Below, piece by piece: positions 54,951 to 64,000 of a stretch of DNA of 64,000 nucleotides. Under the pieces are notes generated by a model. It was not told the origin of the DNA. It ran no database searches and saw nothing but the letters and a program-made list of their open reading frames with translations. Source of the stretch: Clostridium kluyveri (GTDB lineage: Bacteria > Bacillota > Clostridia > Clostridiales > Clostridiaceae). The position numbers were made by a program, and so were the translations under genes. Positions within the stretch are counted from its first letter, which is position 1. Each line of letters starts with the position of its first letter. Location of the stretch: assembly GCF_001902295.1 (NCBI RefSeq), contig NZ_CP018335.1:434001-498000 (forward strand), in the 5' to 3' direction.

Positions 54951-54985
54951 AGAACTGTCTGCAGATTTGAGCAGATAGTTTTTTT
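54951..54985 (+). terminator. Rho-independent terminator upstream of jetA
   Basis: Arms AACTGTCTGC and GAGCAGATAGTT followed by seven T. It isolates the jet operon from upstream transcription. Confidence 0.75.
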
Positions 54986-55166
54986 ATTGTCATTTGGAGA
55001 TATGAAGCCTTGCAGAAGGATTTCTCGCTATAATGCTCTGTAACATATAATCTTAGCTATATAAATCCTTGTAAATTAAAACTCAAAAATTGTATAATTA
55101 TAGATAAAGATTTAAGGTTTCAACCTTAATAAATAAAAAATGAAACATCTAGATAGGGAGAAAAAG

Positions 55167-56552
55167 ATGTTATTTAAAAATTTACCGGAAAATTTTTTTA
55201 CGCCGTTATCTTGTAAAAATAAAAATATATATTGGGATTGTATTTATATACTGTATTCTATCATGAATAGCCGTTTGTCTTTCGGTATAGAGAGAGAACT
55301 AGTGATAGATGAACTTCAGGACTATTTTGATAGCTATGTCTCTGATATTGTGGAGGACGACATAACTGTGGCGGGTAGCAGAGACAAGGCTAATCTGTTT
55401 ATAAGGAAGCTTATTGATTATGGATGGCTCACCAATGAGACTACCTACAGCCATGTGCAGCTTATTCATTTTAATGATTATGCTGTAGAGATTGTAAAGA
55501 CATTGGATAGGATAGTGAACAATACTAAGTTAGAGTATCAAGGGTATATTTACACAATTTATACTCTTATACATTCCACCAGTGAAAGTAAGGGTATTTT
55601 ATTGAACCAGATATTTGAGAATACTGATAAGCTAATAACAGGACTTAAGACTTTGAACTCCAATATTAAAAAATATATTGATGAGCTTACTAAATATTCT
55701 ACGGTGGCAGAAATTATGGATATTCTCTTCAATGATTACCGGGCAAATATTATCGATAAAGCTTATCACCGACTGAAAACTTCTGATAATGTTTCTAAGT
55801 TCAGGCCGGAGATAGTGGAAGCTTTGGAGGATTATATGAAGGATGAGGAATTTATAAAAATTGCTGCAAAGGAAATCAGCGAAATAAAGGAGTTATCAAG
55901 TGAAGAGAGTATGGAAAGAGTGAGGGATATTCTTAGAGAATTGGTGGATGCCTTTCATAATATAGATTTTATTATAGAAGAAATCGATAGCAAGAATTCC
56001 CAGTACCAGAGATCATCTATAAACAGAGCTAAGTTTTTGCTTTCAAACAGTGAGGATTTATCTGGTCAAATAAAAGATATACTTATTTATATGTCTGAAG
56101 AGATAGCTGGTTGTGATATAAGTCTTAACAGCATTTATTCCTTAGACTATGTAGAAAATTTGTTTAAAATCTACAGTCAGGGCTTCGTAGATGAAGCTTC
56201 CTTTTATGCACCTGTTGAAGGAAAGAAGTATTTCAAGCCTGAGGCGCTTGTTGATATCACTGTTGACTCCAGAAGGCGAAAGCAGAAGCTACACAGCATG
56301 AAGAACAAATTGGAGAACTCCATGAACACTAGGAATATTGAAAAATATGTGGCAAAAATCCTTGGTATCAAAGAAGTAATGCTAGCTTCAGCTATGCCTC
56401 TTAACAATATTGAAGATTTCATAAAGATTATATACGTAAGGCTTTATGGACAGAGGAAACGGGTGTCTTACAGGATTGTTAACAAGGATGAGGTTAACAT
56501 AAAGGGATATAAATTCAGAGATTTTGAAATTTGGAGGCTAAAGGATTATTAA
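55167..56552 (+). CDS. jetA: Wadjet JetA (kleisin-like)
   Basis: About 461 residues from the ATG at 55167, which has AGGGAG close upstream; the ATG at 55140 has none. N-terminal winged-helix part (MLFKNLPENFFTPLSCKNKN, IYWDCIYILYSIMNSRLSFG), a central coiled-coil region and a C-terminal winged helix with YRIVNKDEVNIKGYKFRDF. This is the pattern of the JetA family (DUF5716) of Wadjet; a MukF-like kleisin that bridges the SMC heads. It begins a four-gene operon jetA-jetB-jetC-jetD. Confidence 0.9.
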   Translation: MLFKNLPENFFTPLSCKNKNIYWDCIYILYSIMNSRLSFGIERELVIDELQDYFDSYVSDIVEDDITVAGSRDKANLFIRKLIDYGWLTNETTYSHVQLIHFNDYAVEIVKTLDRIVNNTKLEYQGYIYTIYTLIHSTSESKGILLNQIFENTDKLITGLKTLNSNIKKYIDELTKYSTVAEIMDILFNDYRANIIDKAYHRLKTSDNVSKFRPEIVEALEDYMKDEEFIKIAAKEISEIKELSSEESMERVRDILRELVDAFHNIDFIIEEIDSKNSQYQRSSINRAKFLLSNSEDLSGQIKDILIYMSEEIAGCDISLNSIYSLDYVENLFKIYSQGFVDEASFYAPVEGKKYFKPEALVDITVDSRRRKQKLHSMKNKLENSMNTRNIEKYVAKILGIKEVMLASAMPLNNIEDFIKIIYVRLYGQRKRVSYRIVNKDEVNIKGYKFRDFEIWRLKDY

Positions 56553-56588
56553 TCCTTTGGTACACATAAGGAATATGGAGGGGTGACT

Positions 56589-57203
56589 TTGGAGTTTTTA
56601 AATAAATTAACTGCAAGAGAAATGGAAGAATTTAAAAAGATAAGCAATAAGCTACTCAGCATATGTTTTATTTGCAAGAAGAATGAAGCAAGTAAAAATG
56701 ATTACTATTTCATTCTTAGGAATAAGGAGGAGTTTAACAGCTACTTTAAAATTTTAGGTTTTCAGGTGGAAATCAATGAGGAATATGGTGTTGCTCAGCT
56801 GGTGAATACCTTGAATTTTAACAGAATTCAACTAAAACTTTTTGATTCCATAATACTTTTGATTTTAAGAGTACTTTTTGATGAAAAAATCAGAGAATTA
56901 TCCTTGGTTAATGATGTAGTAGTGACAGTCGGTGAGATACAGGAGAAGTTTATGGCGTTAAAAATAAGAGATAAGCTTATTGATAAAACTACCTTAAACA
57001 ACTCGCTTAAGTTGTTTAAAAGGTTTAATATAATAAACAATTTAGATAGGGATCTTACAAATGAAGATTCTAGAATTATAATATATTATTCCATTTTAAT
57101 GGCTTTGAGAGTGGATGATATTAAGGCGGTTTATGACAAGATAAGTATCTATAAGAAAGGCGGTGAAGTCGTTGAAGAAATTGAAGAGGATGAGATTGAT
57201 TAA
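56589..57203 (+). CDS. jetB: Wadjet JetB (MukE/KITE-like)
   Basis: About 204 residues from a TTG at 56589 (GGAGGGG upstream); a GTG at 56583 overlaps that site. Two winged-helix units: FKILGFQVEINEEYGVAQLV, RVLFDEKIRELSLVNDVVVT and RDKLIDKTTLNNSLKLFKRF, ending DSRIIIYYSILMALRVDDIK and an acidic tail. This matches the DUF4194-type JetB subunit, which joins the kleisin. Its end overlaps jetC by about 32 bases, which suggests translational coupling. Confidence 0.88.
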   Translation: MEFLNKLTAREMEEFKKISNKLLSICFICKKNEASKNDYYFILRNKEEFNSYFKILGFQVEINEEYGVAQLVNTLNFNRIQLKLFDSIILLILRVLFDEKIRELSLVNDVVVTVGEIQEKFMALKIRDKLIDKTTLNNSLKLFKRFNIINNLDRDLTNEDSRIIIYYSILMALRVDDIKAVYDKISIYKKGGEVVEEIEEDEID

Positions 57204-60200
57204 TTGGCATCGTTTTTTGAATGAAACTATTGAAATAAACAATTCTGTGTTGCTGTCAGGGGAAAATGGGGCTGGTAAATCAACTATTCTTGATGCTATT
57301 CAACTTGTGCTTACTTGCTCCAAGAATAATTTTAACAAGGCTGCCAACGAGAACGGCAAAAGAACCTTAGCAGGCTATGTAAGGTGTAAAACTGGTAAGG
57401 AGAGGAAACCTTATGAAAGAGAAGGCCAAATTACAGCTCATATTGCCTTGGAGTTTTATGAGGAAGAAAAGAATAAAACCTTTCTTGTAGGTGCAGTAAT
57501 AGACTCTGCATCAGAAACCAAGGAGAAGACGGTATGGTATAGAATAGAAAATCAAGGTATAGAGGACGATTTGTTTTTACAGGGCAATAAGCCTAAGAAT
57601 ATCGATATATTCAGAAATACAAACAAGAAGGCACAGATTTTCAATCAAACAGATGCAAAGAAGGATTTTAAAAACCGCTTAGGACGTCTTGAAGATAAGT
57701 TTTTTGAACTTGTACCTAAGGCACTGGCTTTTAAACCTATTGATGATATTAAGGATTTTGTTTATTCCTATGTTTTGGATAAGAAGGAAGTTAATATTGA
57801 AGTCTTAAAGGAAAATGTTAGAAGTTATCAAGAACTGGAAAAGATGTTGAGTATTATAAAAGTTAAGATACAAAAGCTGGAGGCTATTAGTGAAAGTTAT
57901 GACAAGATAGTGAACTTTAAAGAAAGAGAAAAAGTTTATGACTACATTATTAAAAGAGCTGACGCTGAAATTTCAAAAGAGAATATTTCAAGATTTGAAT
58001 TTAATATCAAGAAGCTCAGCGACGAAATAGATGCATTGGAAACAAAGAGAAATCACATACAGAACGAAATCTATGATAAAAATGACACAAGGGATAAACT
58101 TGAATATGAATTGCTGCATAATGAGGAATATTTAGCCATAAAGGATTTGAACAGTAAAATCAATGCTCTTGAGCCTCAGATTAAGGAACTTGAATGGAAG
58201 AAAAATAGCCTTCTTCTAGCAGTAAAGGAATCCATTAAAAATACAGAAGCTTTAATGGCAAAGGAAGAAGAGTTTCCATCTGCCACCAGCTATCTTCAAG
58301 TGGCAAGACAACTTGTTCAAAATTTTGAGATTTCCTCTCTCAGCGGCATAATTGATAAATTTGTAAAAGATAAGAGGGAAAGGGCGGAGGAAGTTTCAAA
58401 GAAGATTTATAAGTTGGAAGCTGAGAAGGATAACTTTGAAACAAGGCTTTCACAGGTGAATAAAAAAATGGCTGAACTGAAGAAGAAGAAGCTTCAGTAT
58501 AAATCAGAAATCACAATGCTTTTGGAGGAAATAAAGAAAGTCTTTAAAAAAGCAGGAAAAGGCAGCGAACCAAGGATTTTATGCGAGCTTTTGAGGATAA
58601 CGGATGAACGATGGAAGAATGCTATAGAAGGTTATTTAAATACTCAGAGGTTTTATATTATAGTGGAGCCAGAGGATTTTGATCTGGCGTTAAATGTATA
58701 TGAGAATCTCAGAAAAAATAGAGGATTACATTCTGTTGGGTTGATAAACACATCTAAGCTAGATGGATACAACAACTGCGGTAATAATACCTTGGCGGCG
58801 GTTGTGACCTCTCAGAGTATGTGGGCAAAGCGGTTTGCTAATATGATACTTGGAAAGGTTATTCTCTGCGAAAAAGTTGAAAAGTTAAAATTTTATCAAT
58901 GCTCTATTACTCCAGGTTGTATGCTTTATCAAAATCATGTCGCTAGAGCAATAGACCCAAAGGTATATAACACTCCTTACATTGGAGAAGATGCTTATAA
59001 AATTCAGCTGGAGCAGGCCCTGGAGGAAAAAAGTGTTTTGGAGAAGCAGAGAAGAACTATAATAGATAGCTTGAAAGAGATTAATAAATATAAGGAACTC
59101 TTGGGAAGAGACAAAGAAACAGGTATAAAATATAATATAGAAGTTTTGGCAAGACTTAATGCTAACAAGGAACAGCTGGAAAGCTTGAGAGGAAAAAAAT
59201 CTGAGCTTGAAAAAAACAATAAATTTTTTCAAAAGCATATAGTTATTGAGGATTTAAAAAGAGAAATAGAAAAGCTTGAAAAGAAAAAAGAAGATATAAT
59301 AAGTAAAAAAGGATCCAATAATAATCAAATAAAAAATGAAATTAAGGCAAAGGAGCAGGAAGAGGAAAGGCTGGGAAAGCAAGCAGAAGAACTTAACAAT
59401 TCGAAAAAGGCTCTTGGGGAAAAACTTGAAAAAGCACAAAAGGACTATGAGAAGATTCTGGCTTCGAAAAAACCTGTGAGAAAGATGAAAGAGGATTATG
59501 AAGGAACGAAGAAGAGAACAGAAACTTTGCGTGATGCTCAGAAAGATTTCTTAAGAGAAATGCAGTATAAATATAAATCTGAGCATGACTTTGGTGCAGA
59601 GCCCACCTATGAAGGTACAAAACTATTTATTGAGGAGTTAAATAAGCTGAAGGGTTCGGAACTTTTGACCTATGAAGAAAAGGTATTTGAGGCTAAAAAA
59701 GGGGCTGAACTTGAATTCAAGGAGCAATTTTTATCAAAGCTTCAGGAGAATATAAAAAAGGCTCAAGGAGAATTTAAGCAGCTAAACAAGGCACTTAAGG
59801 ATATCAAATTCGGAAGCGAGTCTTACGAGTTTAAATATTCGGAAAGCAAGCATTTCAGTAAATATTACAAAATGATTATGGATGATTTTAACATTGTAGA
59901 GGGCTACTCTCTTTTGAGCGGACAGTTCAATAACAGGCATAAGGAAGTAATAGAGGAGCTTTTTGAAAAACTTACTCTGGACGAGGAGAACAGTTCAAAA
60001 ACCTTGGAGGAATTTACAGATTACAGAACCTATATGGATTATGATATACATATAAGTCATGGTGACGGCACAGAATCCTTTTACTCAAAGGTTGCCAGAG
60101 AGAAAAGCGGTGGGGAGACTCAGACCCCTTTCTATGTAACTATAGCTGCTTCTTTTGTCCAGCTTTACAGTCAAGGCATTGGAACTGAAAGCATAGGGCT

Positions 60201-60408
60201 GATTCTCTTTGATGAAGCCTTTGACAAGATGGATGACGAGAGAACTACTGGTGTGCTGGAATTTTTGAATAACCTACCGCTGCAGATGATAATAGCTGCA
60301 CCGCCGGAAAAGATTCAATATATAGGTCCTCAGGTTGACAGTACTCTCCTTGCTCTGAAAGAAGATAATATAAGTTATGTAGAGGTATATTCTTATGAAA
60401 AGATATGA
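57172..60408 (+). CDS. jetC: Wadjet JetC (SMC/MukB-like ATPase)
   Basis: About 1078 residues from a TTG at 57172 (GGCGGTGA upstream), or GTG at 57163. Head: RLINWHRFLNETIEINNSVL, Walker A SGENGAGKSTILDAI near residue 30. Long coiled coils (about 250-480 and 600-830) enclose a hinge with ILCELLRITDERWKNAIEGY. C-terminal head: signature KSGGETQTPFYVTIAAS and Walker B IGLILFDEAFDKMDD. An SMC motor that extrudes DNA loops and recognises small circular DNA. Its end overlaps jetD by 14 bases. Confidence 0.96.
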   Translation: MKKLKRMRLINWHRFLNETIEINNSVLLSGENGAGKSTILDAIQLVLTCSKNNFNKAANENGKRTLAGYVRCKTGKERKPYEREGQITAHIALEFYEEEKNKTFLVGAVIDSASETKEKTVWYRIENQGIEDDLFLQGNKPKNIDIFRNTNKKAQIFNQTDAKKDFKNRLGRLEDKFFELVPKALAFKPIDDIKDFVYSYVLDKKEVNIEVLKENVRSYQELEKMLSIIKVKIQKLEAISESYDKIVNFKEREKVYDYIIKRADAEISKENISRFEFNIKKLSDEIDALETKRNHIQNEIYDKNDTRDKLEYELLHNEEYLAIKDLNSKINALEPQIKELEWKKNSLLLAVKESIKNTEALMAKEEEFPSATSYLQVARQLVQNFEISSLSGIIDKFVKDKRERAEEVSKKIYKLEAEKDNFETRLSQVNKKMAELKKKKLQYKSEITMLLEEIKKVFKKAGKGSEPRILCELLRITDERWKNAIEGYLNTQRFYIIVEPEDFDLALNVYENLRKNRGLHSVGLINTSKLDGYNNCGNNTLAAVVTSQSMWAKRFANMILGKVILCEKVEKLKFYQCSITPGCMLYQNHVARAIDPKVYNTPYIGEDAYKIQLEQALEEKSVLEKQRRTIIDSLKEINKYKELLGRDKETGIKYNIEVLARLNANKEQLESLRGKKSELEKNNKFFQKHIVIEDLKREIEKLEKKKEDIISKKGSNNNQIKNEIKAKEQEEERLGKQAEELNNSKKALGEKLEKAQKDYEKILASKKPVRKMKEDYEGTKKRTETLRDAQKDFLREMQYKYKSEHDFGAEPTYEGTKLFIEELNKLKGSELLTYEEKVFEAKKGAELEFKEQFLSKLQENIKKAQGEFKQLNKALKDIKFGSESYEFKYSESKHFSKYYKMIMDDFNIVEGYSLLSGQFNNRHKEVIEELFEKLTLDEENSSKTLEEFTDYRTYMDYDIHISHGDGTESFYSKVAREKSGGETQTPFYVTIAASFVQLYSQGIGTESIGLILFDEAFDKMDDERTTGVLEFLNNLPLQMIIAAPPEKIQYIGPQVDSTLLALKEDNISYVEVYSYEKI

Positions 60409-61612
60409 TGAGCTTTTAGTTAACAGGCTCTTGGACTCCTATGAAGGCAGCGCATTATATACTGAAAGCAATAAAAATAATCAAAGGATTTTCTTTGCTT
60501 TTAACAAGAAGAACATTCCAGATTATTTTGATGAAGAATCCACTATTTATGAGGATATAAATCAGATGGCAATGGATCTGCAGTACAAAGAATTGATAGA
60601 GATTCTCTGGAAAAATCGACGGGAAGGTCACATTATTGAAAAAGTTGTTCTAAATACCAATAAGCTTGATGAAGTATATAAATATGTTAAAAGAAAGCAA
60701 AAGAAATCTTTGGAGAACAAGATACTTGATCTGCTTGGTAATTTCCCTTGCCAAGATGCGACTGTGGCTGAATTTATACTATCAGTGACAGAAAGAATAC
60801 TGGAGAACAAATCTGTGAAAAAGTATTTTGATCTAAATAATTTAAAGTATGTAGAGGAGCTTCTTCTTGCTGTTCAAGCTGTCACCTGCAATAAGGAAGA
60901 AATATATTTAAGAGAACTATCGATGAAAGTTTTTAAGAATTCCAAAACATTGGAGGTCATGGAAGGCAAAATAAAAAATATAATCTTAGAGTTTCATCCT
61001 AATAATGAATGTCTATTAGAAGTTGAAGATTTGCTTGGCGAATTCAATATACTCAAAAATCCATCATATGTAATGTTCAAGGGAAGCGGAAAAATCAAAT
61101 TTAAAAGCAGTACTATTGATTTAAGTGATTTTGAAAACGGGATGGGTATAAGCAGTAAGGATTTGGATACTTTACAATTTGAAAGCTGCCATAAGGTTAA
61201 AAGGCTTATAACTATCGAAAATTTAACAACTTTTAATAGGTTTAAGGATGGGGAAGCCATAATTATATATCTTGGTGGTTATCACAATGAGAGTAGAAGA
61301 AGACTGCTTACGAAGCTTTATGATATATACCATAATATTGAGTATTATCATTGGGGTGATATTGACTGTGGAGGTTTTAGGATTTATAGGCATCTTAAGG
61401 AAAGGACTGGAGTGCCATTTAAACCTATGAATATGGGAGCGGATGTACTGAAAAAATACAAAAGTTATACAAAACCACTTACTGAATCAGATAGAAAAAC
61501 TTTGGTAAATATGGCAGGAGATATCAATTTTGATGTGTTTAGTGACTCAATAGAAATGATGCTGGAAGATGGAAGAAAGCTAGAGCAGGAAATTGTAGGG
61601 TATGATTTGTAA
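60395..61612 (+). CDS. jetD: Wadjet JetD (Toprim nuclease)
   Basis: 405 residues. An N-terminal helical arm (about 1-200), then a topoisomerase VI/Spo11-like part: VKRLITIENLTTFNRFKDGE (with the Glu of Toprim in ITIEN), AIIIYLGGYHNESRRRLLTK and YYHWGDIDCGGFRIYRHLKE, where GDIDCGG supplies the Asp pair. JetD cleaves the plasmid DNA held by JetABC. All expected motifs are present, so the system should work. It is followed by IS scars. A short minus-strand scrap (RIARFLFDTGKPLDYFEI, about 61690-61755) lies beyond it. Confidence 0.95.
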   Translation: MKRYDELLVNRLLDSYEGSALYTESNKNNQRIFFAFNKKNIPDYFDEESTIYEDINQMAMDLQYKELIEILWKNRREGHIIEKVVLNTNKLDEVYKYVKRKQKKSLENKILDLLGNFPCQDATVAEFILSVTERILENKSVKKYFDLNNLKYVEELLLAVQAVTCNKEEIYLRELSMKVFKNSKTLEVMEGKIKNIILEFHPNNECLLEVEDLLGEFNILKNPSYVMFKGSGKIKFKSSTIDLSDFENGMGISSKDLDTLQFESCHKVKRLITIENLTTFNRFKDGEAIIIYLGGYHNESRRRLLTKLYDIYHNIEYYHWGDIDCGGFRIYRHLKERTGVPFKPMNMGADVLKKYKSYTKPLTESDRKTLVNMAGDINFDVFSDSIEMMLEDGRKLEQEIVGYDL

Positions 61613-61755
61613 AAAGTAGTAAGCATCTACTACTCCTATAACTGTGTTCCCAATTAAACAATATTGTAATTACATATTGTGCTAGGTTCTATATTTCAAA
61701 ATAATCAAGTGGTTTTCCAGTGTCAAATAGAAACCGTGCGATTCTTTGTTCCTCT

Positions 61756-62060
61756 GTAACCGTAAAAGAATTGACGCCTTTTTCTAAAAAATTTATTTTG
61801 TTAAGATTACAGATATAAAGAATAGGGGAGGAAATCTGTAATGGAAATGAACTCTAATGAAGAGACTTGGAAGGAACTTTTAAAATCATGTTAAATATTG
61901 ATAAGGTTGATACTGTATACTTAGCTTGTGGAAGCACAGATTTAAGAAAAAGTATAGATGGACTAACTCTTATTGTTCAAATGGAGCTCAATCTGAATCC
62001 TTTTGATAAAGCTTTGTTTGTATTTTGCAATAAGCAGATATTGATAAGTAGGAGGGGAAT
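61756..62060 (+). mobile_element. IS66 remnant with TnpB part
   Basis: Begins with the IS66 end GTAACCGTAAAAGAATTGAC. A TnpA start (MEMNSNEETWKELLKS) at 61841 runs after 16 codons into the TnpB start at 61888: MLNIDKVDTVYLACGSTDLR, KSIDGLTLIVQMELNLNPFD, KALFVFCNKQ. Then it is cut off. TnpC is absent. It is a deletion product. Confidence 0.85.
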
Positions 62061-62062
62061 CA

Positions 62063-62491
62063 ATGAAAAGTTATCAGAATATAATTAATGAGAGAGTACA
62101 TAATTATTATTGGGAAGATGATATAAATTGTGCAACTACGGTTTTAAAAACTTTAGCAGAAATATGTGAAGTAGACTTAAATCCTCAAGTTATAGATTCT
62201 GCAATTGGAATGCATGGTGCAGGAAAGTTTGGTGCACAATGTGGACTAGTAGAGGGTTCTCTCATGTTTATAGGTATCTTTGGAAGAAAACTTGAATACA
62301 AAAATGAAGATATCGCAAATTATTGTTATAACTTTGCAAACGGATTTCAAGATAGTTTTGGAAGTATAGTTTGCAAGGATTTGCGTTCTCAAGGTTTTAA
62401 TTCAGATGATCCACCTCATATTTGTGAAGAAATTACTAAAAAAGCAATTGAATTTACATATAATTATGTTAATAGAATGAAAGAAAATTAA
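62063..62491 (+). CDS. C_GCAxxG_C_C family redox protein
   Basis: 142 residues with AGGAGGGG upstream. The C_GCAxxG_C_C pattern: NCATTVLKTL, then GMHGAGKFGAQCGLVEGSLM and a later IVCKDLRSQG and PPHICEEITK Cys. The usual GCA is GAG here (HGAGKFGAQCG), a modest variation. These proteins are presumed redox-active and occur often near electron-transfer genes in Clostridia. Membrane association is not evident. The upstream part is IS66 debris, so its own promoter may lie in that IS. Confidence 0.85.
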   Translation: MKSYQNIINERVHNYYWEDDINCATTVLKTLAEICEVDLNPQVIDSAIGMHGAGKFGAQCGLVEGSLMFIGIFGRKLEYKNEDIANYCYNFANGFQDSFGSIVCKDLRSQGFNSDDPPHICEEITKKAIEFTYNYVNRMKEN

Positions 62492-63071
62492 TTTATAATT
62501 ATAATGTTGCGAGAATTTTTTGCATGGATTTTATGTCTATAAAGTGATTTTTAGTGTCATAAATATAACATATTATAAAAATTATAATCTTATGTTAAGC
62601 CCCGATATCATAAAGATTAGTGGCGCAGGATACTACAACAGTACAATAAAACACGAGGCAAAATAGGGGCTAGAGATAGCTTTTTTCTTTTAACTGGAAA
62701 TACTTATAACGAAAACTTTCATGACAAATACTATAAAGCATAAAGAATTATTGCAGACTTATGTAAAAATACTTACTACAGTAGAAGAGGTGAATTCAGT
62801 AACATGGGATATAGTTATTCCAACAACTATTACTTAAAAAATAAAATAATCCATTTTCTAGTCTTTGAAAGTCTTTATTTGAACGTAGAGATATTCTCAA
62901 GAGAAATATAATTTTATGGGGCAGATATGTTTGAAGAACTTTATCTACTGGTATTTGTTGACTGTGGTAATTATATGGTTTGATGATGTTTTATCCTGCT
63001 ATTTTTATGAGGATGAAAGGCCATCAAGTTTATGAAGTTATTTTGTAAGGTTAGTTAAGTTACAATAGAAA
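62492..63071. other. 580-base gap with one long-range inverted repeat
   Basis: AGCCCC at 62598 can pair with GGGGCT at 62666, enclosing about 60 bases with a moderately GC-rich core (GGCGCAGG). A 36-codon frame at 62803 (MGYSYSNNYYLKNK) is not supported. I see no other gene; the region may hold an RNA or IS debris. Confidence 0.4.
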
Positions 63072-63107
63072 CTTAATATATGCTAATATGTATTAGTATA
63101 TATTAAG
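63072..63107 (+). promoter_or_regulatory. 36-bp palindrome, candidate operator
   Basis: CTTAATATATGCTAAT and ATTAGTATATATTAAG form an almost perfect inverted repeat 60 bases before the small gene at 63167. It fits a dimeric repressor site and may autoregulate the AbiGi-like pair. Confidence 0.6.
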
Positions 63108-63166
63108 TATATTTGTATTTCAAAATGTAAAATAAGGTATATAATCGTTCTTAAGGGGTGGTTATA

Positions 63167-63391
63167 TTGTCAGAAGTAAAAAGGCAAAACATAACTATAG
63201 ATCCTGAAGCTTTTGAGGATTTTTGTAAATATGCAGGTAGAAAAGGAATTAAGATATCAACATGGGGAACTATGAAAATGCGTGAGTTCGTGGAAGAAGA
63301 GAAAGCCCTTGAAGAACTGAAGAAAAGTAATCTTGAAAGAAGGCGATTTATATTTGAATACCGAAAAGGATTTTCTGTATCATTTTACTGA
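63167..63391 (+). CDS. Small protein upstream of AbiGi-like gene
   Basis: 74 residues from a TTG at 63167 with AAGGGG upstream. Start SEVKRQNITIDPEAFEDFCK, then YAGRKGIKISTWGTMKMREF and a Glu/Lys-rich helix. It overlaps the next gene in another frame by about 58 bases. The position fits a small partner or antitoxin of an abortive-infection module, and the palindrome upstream would suit its binding. No family is recognised. Confidence 0.6.
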   Translation: MSEVKRQNITIDPEAFEDFCKYAGRKGIKISTWGTMKMREFVEEEKALEELKKSNLERRRFIFEYRKGFSVSFY

Positions 63392-64000
63392 AAATTATGA
63401 TACAATATTAAAAATTTTAAAAGATGGTTTTAGATTAAGTGGGTGCCTAGAACAAAGAAAAGGGTTACCAGGTGAATTATCATTACTAAAAACCAAAGTA
63501 TCGGTTTTGTGCTTAACTGATATTAGGTTACATGAAATCAAATATCATTCAGAAAAATACGGTAGTTTTGGCATAGGTGTGACAAAGAAATGGGCTCAAT
63601 CCTATCATGCTCAGCCTGTTATTTACATTGATAAAAACTCAGGTTTATGTAAAGCTATAGAAGAATACTTTCCAAGCATTAAGAACAAATTTTTAAATAC
63701 AAATAAGGAATCAAGGGATGAGGAAGAAATGTTCTTATTAAATTTAGAACTTTTTTGTAAAGACATAGAATATTTTACTGAAAGAGAATGGAGAATATTG
63801 CCTCAATTTATTGATGATAAATTATTAAAAACTATCAAAGGTGAATATTATATAGATATTTCTAATCAAGATGATATAGTATGCATTATAGCTCCAAGAA
63901 AACATATTCCCCAATTAAACAAAGATATTAGGCTCATTTTTAATAAAAAATATAAGAATGAAAATATACCATTCCCAATAATACCATATGAATATTTAGA
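63333..64000 (+). CDS. AbiGi-like abortive infection protein, partial
   Basis: At least 222 residues, open to the window end, from a TTG at 63333 (KEGDLYLNTEKDFLYHFTEN). Motifs: YDTILKILKDGFRLSGCLEQ, SVLCLTDIRLHEIKYHSEKY, GSFGIGVTKKWAQSYHAQPV, FTEREWRILPQFIDDK and IVCIIAPRKHIPQLNKDIRL. The pattern fits the putative abortive phage resistance family AbiGi (DUF2743). The start lies inside the previous gene. The C-terminus is outside the window. With the jet operon it makes this end of the window a defence cluster. Confidence 0.75.
   Translation, partial: MKEGDLYLNTEKDFLYHFTENYDTILKILKDGFRLSGCLEQRKGLPGELSLLKTKVSVLCLTDIRLHEIKYHSEKYGSFGIGVTKKWAQSYHAQPVIYIDKNSGLCKAIEEYFPSIKNKFLNTNKESRDEEEMFLLNLELFCKDIEYFTEREWRILPQFIDDKLLKTIKGEYYIDISNQDDIVCIIAPRKHIPQLNKDIRLIFNKKYKNENIPFPIIPYEYL

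Noticed and set aside
62598..62671. Riboswitch in the AGCCCC/GGGGCT-enclosed segment
   Set aside because: No match to a riboswitch consensus that I know, and no gene directly downstream to be controlled.

Overview
This window looks like a chromosomal accessory region of a low-GC Clostridium (sensu stricto). The grounds are the strong AT bias, the Clostridium-like gene types (CWB2 cell-wall protein, BlaI/BlaR1-like pair, PTS EIIC-EAL fusion, C_GCAxxG_C_C protein) and the Shine-Dalgarno sites. I cannot name the species. I saw no rRNA, tRNA or CRISPR array.

About 1-16 kb is a type VII secretion (T7SSb) locus. An IS66 end remnant is followed by EsxA (WXG100), EssA-like, EsaB/YukD, EssB/YukC, the EssC/YukBA motor, a glycine-zipper effector with a polytopic membrane protein as likely immunity, and a second immunity copy broken by a 762-bp element with terminal inverted repeats. 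Two DUF5085-like genes, a frameshifted WXG protein, an MGCxC small protein, a WXG100 protein and a short EsaA/YueB follow.

About 16-34 kb is an LXG polymorphic-toxin array. Nearly identical LXG N-terminal parts carry different toxin tips, each followed by a cognate immunity gene: LHH nuclease with SUKH, NucA/NucB-type DNase with DUF2625, Ntox15 (Tde-like DNase) with a GAD-like/DUF1851 protein, and a PD-(D/E)xK nuclease with Imm70. Between them lie orphan toxin tips with SUKH proteins, truncated LXG genes, a DUF4176 accessory protein, IS1634 elements, short integrase-like stubs, duplicated promoter segments and copies of a structured repeat of about 146-196 bp. One repeat copy is inserted cleanly inside an LXG gene. 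The region reads as a recombination-driven toxin diversification zone.

About 34-45 kb holds envelope and signalling genes: a C5-epimerase-like protein, BlaI with a BlaR1-like metalloprotease carrying leucine-rich repeats, a CWB2 protein, a membrane EIIC-EAL c-di-GMP phosphodiesterase, a divergent cyclase/MarR pair with matching palindromes, a Cas2/SinR-like small protein, and remnants of a chemoreceptor and an IS.

About 45-50 kb is a segment of clearly higher GC: a secreted protein and a two-component system whose response regulator tail was cut by an IS110-family element. That element has a long structured 3' noncoding end, a candidate bridge RNA. About 50-54 kb has IS66/IS21/IS5 scars, a deletion-fused sigma/anti-sigma pair, an AI-2E family permease and a His/Arg-tailed small protein. 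About 55-64 kb is defensive: a complete Wadjet-type jetABCD operon, an IS66 scar, a C_GCAxxG_C_C redox protein, and an AbiGi-like gene with a small upstream partner, running off the window end.
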